64,000 bases of DNA from Hansfordia pulvinata (Eukaryota; Ascomycota; Sordariomycetes; Xylariales), in assembly GCA_006538405.1 (NCBI GenBank), contig BJKQ01000009.1:1684001-1748000 (forward strand), given 5' to 3'. The translations under genes and the position numbers were made by a program. The notes below the pieces were generated by a model. It made no database searches. It had not been told where the DNA came from and worked only from the letters and a program-made list of their open reading frames with translations. Of this stretch, positions 60,211-64,000 are shown piece by piece; within the stretch, counting starts at the first letter, position 1; each line of letters begins with the position of its first letter.

Positions 60211-61483
60211 TAGAGGGCAAGGTGCTACGTGTGAGTAGGTACCTACCGTAACTGGTGGTGCTAGCAAATCTGGCATATCAAGGCGCCCGCCAGTGTCTGT
60301 TACATGTAGTGGGGCGCAGCCTAGCGAGGTACCGGACCGGGGACGTTGGTCAGGGTCGACCTAGTCTACATAGGTAATCGTACCTACGAGTACCTATCTC
60401 AGGACGTAGGCGGTACCTACAAGACGCACCATTTGGCTGAGATACTCGTACCTTGGCTGATGCAAGAGTGGAGGAAGACAGGTTCGGGTACAGCTAGGAA
60501 ACTTAGCGCCGAGCTCTCGGGGTCCCTGCTCGCGGCCCCGGAGACGCATGTCCACCTCAGGTACATCAAATGCATCCATCTGGCTTAGGCTGCACGTTTG
60601 GAGGTGCCCAGCCCAGGTACCTGTCGATGAGCTGGGCGGGATTGAGCGGCCACGCCCCTAACTTACAGCGGCCTACAGCCTGCAGCCTGCGAGGTGGAAT
60701 TGGACCGCCTCCCCCCTCTTCCACTCTCGCCCTCTCCGCTGTCTCGCGGCTCTCTGCTAATAACCCACCTCGCCGAACGAACTCATCCCCGGCTGCCCCC
60801 AGGCCTGCTACATTACATTATTACTTACACTACCAGTTCCCACCTCCGTTGGCTATCGCTGGCTGCCCCGTCCGGCTCACGACTCGACCGACCCCGACCC
60901 TACCTCCCAGACCGACGGGCGTGTGCCGTTTCCAATATTCCCCCATTGCCAGATCACCACCGTCGTCACCACCACCAGCACGACCGTCACCGTCACTGCC
61001 ACGACACACCTCAACGCCTCGCCGCTTCCACCGACCGTCCGCCGACTAATCTCCTCCAACTACCGCACTGAACCGTGCTTTGCTCTGCCCTCTCGATCGG
61101 TCCGCCCTCTCGTCCTCTTCCCGTTCCAGTCCCCGCCTCTATTCGCAGCCACGCCGCCTCGTCGTCTCCAATTGCATGTCGCTACTTTCGCTTCTGCCAC
61201 CACTGCTGCGCCCAGCACCACTACGCCGCTCCTTCGTGGTCTGAGCCCGGCTTGCATTTTCGCAGAGTGTCACACCCCCTCATCTTGCATCAGAGCCGCC
61301 TTGCAACGACGTGCCTCGACCTCGAAATTCCCGAATCGCTGATCACTGGTCTCGGCAATCTCCACACTGCCGGCCAGTTCTCGGACAACCCATTCGGCCT
61401 CGCGAACCATCAACGATTCTCCCACATTCCCAACCGACTGTCTTGAACTGGGCTCCCACAGCCCTGCGCCGCATCTCTTCAAG

Positions 61484-63701
61484 ATGGGTAACAGCCAGGG
61501 CAAGCCCCTTGACCTCAACGGCGAAGGTGAGCCCGCCCGTCCCCCCTCGTCGTCCTTTCCTCTCTTGCCCGCCTTTCGCAACCCGCCACCATCTCCCGCC
61601 ACCCCTTCGCCACTTCACTCCACGACTGCTGTTTCAGGCCACGTCAAACCTGCCACTTCTATGTCCAGTGGCGTTGTTTTCCGCTCCAGCCCTGCTCCTA
61701 GTGCATCAACATTAGCTGACATCCATCTCTTTCCTCACAGTCAGTCTCAACCACTTCCGCTTGCTGCGGGTTGTTGGTCGAGGTGCCTTTGGCAAGGTTC
61801 GCATCGTTGAGCGCAAGGATACTGGCCTATCATTTGCTCTCAAGTATATCCGGAAAGATGAAGGTGCGTTACAGAGCTTTGCTTTCCAGCAGTCCACTGG
61901 CTTCCACTACCTTTCCATCGATGCATTTGCTAAACCGGCTTTGCCCCCTCCAGTCGTACGATCTGAAAGCGTAAGAAATATTGTGAGGGAACGGCGCATG
62001 CTGGAGCATGTTAACCACCCCTTCATCTGCAACTTGCGTTACAGCTTCCAAGACATCGAATATATGTACGCCACCACCGGACCCTCTGCGCTCGCCCAAA
62101 CCCCAGGCCGGCCCCTCATTTCATCCCTCCCGCACTGGCTGACCGGACCCCCTTAGGTACCTGGTAGTTGACCTGATGAGTGGTGGTGATTTGCGATTTC
62201 ACATTTCAAGGAAAACGTTCACCGAAGACGCCGTCAAATTCTGGATTGCCGAGCTGGGCTGCGCCTTAAGATATATCCATGGCCAGAACATCATTCATCG
62301 TGATGTGAAGCCTGACAACGTTCTGCTGGACGCGGACGGCCACGTCCATTTGACTGACTTTGTGAGTGGCCTTGGCCACCCTCTCTGCTTGGAACTCGCT
62401 GCTAACTTTTGCCATCTAGAACGTTGCTTCGGATGTGGTGCCAGGCAAGCTTCTGACCAGCAAGTCGGGCACGCTTGCGTATCTGGCGCCCGAGGTATAT
62501 GCTGGCAAGGGATATGATGTCAAGGCCGATTGGTGGTCACTGGGCGTCCTGTTCTACGAGTGCATCTACAACAAGGTACGTTTTTTGCGACGCGGAACAA
62601 GAACCCGCCTGCGGCCATTTGCTTGGACTGACAACCTCTTCTCCAGCGCCCATTTGAGGGAAGCTCCGAGACCTCGCTGTCAAACGTCATCAAATCTGCG
62701 AACCCAAAGTTCCCCGTCACGTCGCCGCCCGTTTCTCTGCCTTGTCTTTATGCCATTGGAGCTGCTCTTGAACCCGAGCCTAAGAAAAGATTGGGCGCGA
62801 CATGGAAGAGTTTCATCGACGAGCCTTTCTTCCAAACCATTGATTTCGATCAGCTCGAAAGGAAACAACTCGAACCCGTCTTCATTCCCTCATCAGACAA
62901 GACTAACTTCGACGCCACCTACGACTTGGAGGAGCTCTTGCTGGAGGAAGCACCCTTGGAAGCTAGAGCGCGAAGACAAAAGCCGAGGGAGAAGCTCAAG
63001 GACGATGCGACGCAGAAGGAAATTCGCGAGGACGAGCTCTACCGGACTATTGAACGCGACTTCCGCCCATTCGACTATACGCTGGCCGCATTCGAGAAGT
63101 ATGCGCATGCCTTCAGCCCCATCTCGCCGTACCCCAGCTTGCTGACCATTATCTAGGATCACTGCTATGCAAACCGACGAGCCCACGCAGGACGTCCACG
63201 AAGCTCCATCCAACAACGAGCCAATTCACAGTGGCGAGCCGCAGGCAATCACTACTGATGAGCCAACGGTTGCTCCTCCCCAGTGCCGGCCAGCAGCTCC
63301 CAAAGGTCGCATAGTGCCCAACGCAGATCTCCCGACCAATCGAAAAGATCTGCCCAGGACGAGCCACAGGTGCAACAGATCCGCCCTGCCCAGGTGCAGG
63401 AGTATACCACACGTTACACCACGCCTTCGTCAACACGCCACAGCACCGCCGTCAAAGGCTCGAGGGGAGGTGGATATTCGGTCACCATCGATGCGACTGG
63501 CAGCTGGTCGCAACTGGCCCGTCACGATGCCACTCTTCCTACCGATGCTAGTAACGTCAACAACGATGACAAAGGTGGCACCTCAGGCGGAAGTGGCGGG
63601 GTATTCGGGCTGTTTGGTCGCAAGAAGGGCCGAGGACATAGCCCAAACCCAAGGAGAGGGGTGTTTTGGGCAAAGAGGGCGCGCGCCAGATCATTGGCTG
63701 A
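61484..63701 (+). CDS. AGC-group Ser/Thr protein kinase, YANK/STK32-like, with two apparent frameshifts in the last exon
   Basis: The seven exons are 61484-61526, 61741-61863, 61954-62065, 62157-62361, 62420-62575, 62647-63098 and 63157-63701. The start is MGNSQGKP, with a Gly2 that could be myristoylated as in animal YANKs (inference). The kinase domain has the Gly loop GRGAFGKV (27-34), ATP-binding Lys49 (FALKY), HRDVKPDN (140-147), and DFN in place of DFG (160-162, split by an intron), as in the YANK family, then LAPEVY and WWSLGVLFYE. A conserved C-terminal segment (FDATYDLEELLLEEAP) follows. The last exon reads coherently (VPASSSQRS, GSWSQLARHDATLP, KERGVLGKEGARQIIG then TGA at 63699-63701) only if one C is added at 63278-63281 and at about 63648-63650; the product would be about 545 residues. 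Unrepaired, the frame runs on to about 63967 with unrelated sequence. Substrates are unknown. Confidence 0.9.
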
Positions 63702-64000
63702 ACTCGCGAACTTGTCTCGATTCCCTCTTCAATCTCGAGAAATCATCGCCCAGCTCGGGGCCCCACCTCATAAAACCAGGTGCGAGTCAGGGGTGCTGCG
63801 CGTTTTGCGCTCCACCTTGCATTGGCGATTGGAGTCCGGCGACAAGTCTTGCAACGCGACATCTTGCGGTCGCGGAACCTCAGCGCTCTGGGGCAGAGGC
63901 AATTGGCAGATTGAAAGCAGCACTTCTTCTTCACGCTGCAGCTTCCAGTTGCACTGCGGTGCCTTAGGGAAACGGGCGTCTGGGCACCCTAGCGATGGTT
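63702..64000. other. 3' flank of the kinase gene
   Basis: No feature visible beyond the inferred TGA at 63701; presumably 3' UTR and the start of the next intergenic region. Confidence 0.5.

Larger units (their letters stand above)
50402..61483. other. 11-kb region without a recognisable gene
   Basis: This holds the niiA promoter side and, at the right, the pyrimidine-rich leader (about 60.7-61.48 kb) of the kinase gene. Open frames between are short, compositionally random and without family resemblance. No nitrate reductase or transporter gene is present. The 57-60.6 kb part is dense in GGTACC and TACGAGT/ACTCGTA motifs. A CA microsatellite lies at 53909-53980. Confidence 0.55.

Noticed and set aside
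50402..61483. Expected divergent nitrate reductase or nitrate transporter next to niiA
   Set aside because: No molybdopterin, heme-b5 or transporter motifs were found in any frame of this stretch.
63702..63967. Continuation of the kinase reading frame to 63967
   Set aside because: The unrepaired frame loses the family's conserved tail, which reads out in another frame and stops at 63701.
1..64000. CRISPR arrays, telomeric repeats, rRNA genes, DNA transposons
   Set aside because: No regularly spaced repeats, TTAGGG arrays, rRNA sequence or transposase-like coding was seen.

Overview
This window is nuclear DNA of a filamentous ascomycete. The genes have short GT-AG introns (about 50-100 bases, often with CTGAC/CTAAC branch sites), the protein families are fungal, and the intergenic DNA is GC-rich with pyrimidine-rich promoters. 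Protein resemblance and the many GGTACC/TAGGTA-type intergenic motifs suggest a Sordariomycete, possibly Hypocreales; the order is inference.

Layout: (1) 42-118 (-), first exon of a protein with a viroplasmin/RNase H1-type N-terminus, cut by the window edge. (2) 2152-5662 (-), a large low-complexity conserved protein I cannot name, with three apparent one-base frameshifts in C runs. (3) 5663-19784, about 14 kb with no gene I can support, rich in a GTAC-centred palindrome. (4) 19785-22153 (+), ABC-F ATPase GCN20. (5) 26035-26871 (-), a secreted CAP/PR-1-like protein. (6) 26872-38003, about 11 kb without a recognisable gene. (7) 38004-41487 (+), a five-exon Fungal_N/ankyrin-type protein of a family often linked to fungal NLR-like proteins. 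(8) 43340-45400 (+), a six-exon beta-tubulin that encodes Gln instead of Glu at residue 198, the classic benzimidazole-resistance position. (9) 46059-50401 (-), assimilatory nitrite reductase (niiA/nit-6), unusually long because of simple-sequence insertions, convergent with beta-tubulin. (10) 50402-61483, about 11 kb without a recognisable gene apart from a candidate GATA/NirA/CCAAT cluster upstream of niiA. (11) 61484-63701 (+), a YANK/STK32-like AGC kinase whose last exon has two apparent one-base frameshifts.

The genes are mostly unrelated housekeeping or accessory functions (translation control, nitrogen assimilation, cytoskeleton, signalling, secretion); I see no biosynthetic cluster or transposon. 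The most unusual signals are the Q198 beta-tubulin, the dispersed palindromes CGAGTACTCG and CTCGTACGAG, the five frameshifts that all look like a missing C, and the low gene density (seven genes in 64 kb). No tRNA, rRNA, telomere repeat or CRISPR array was found.
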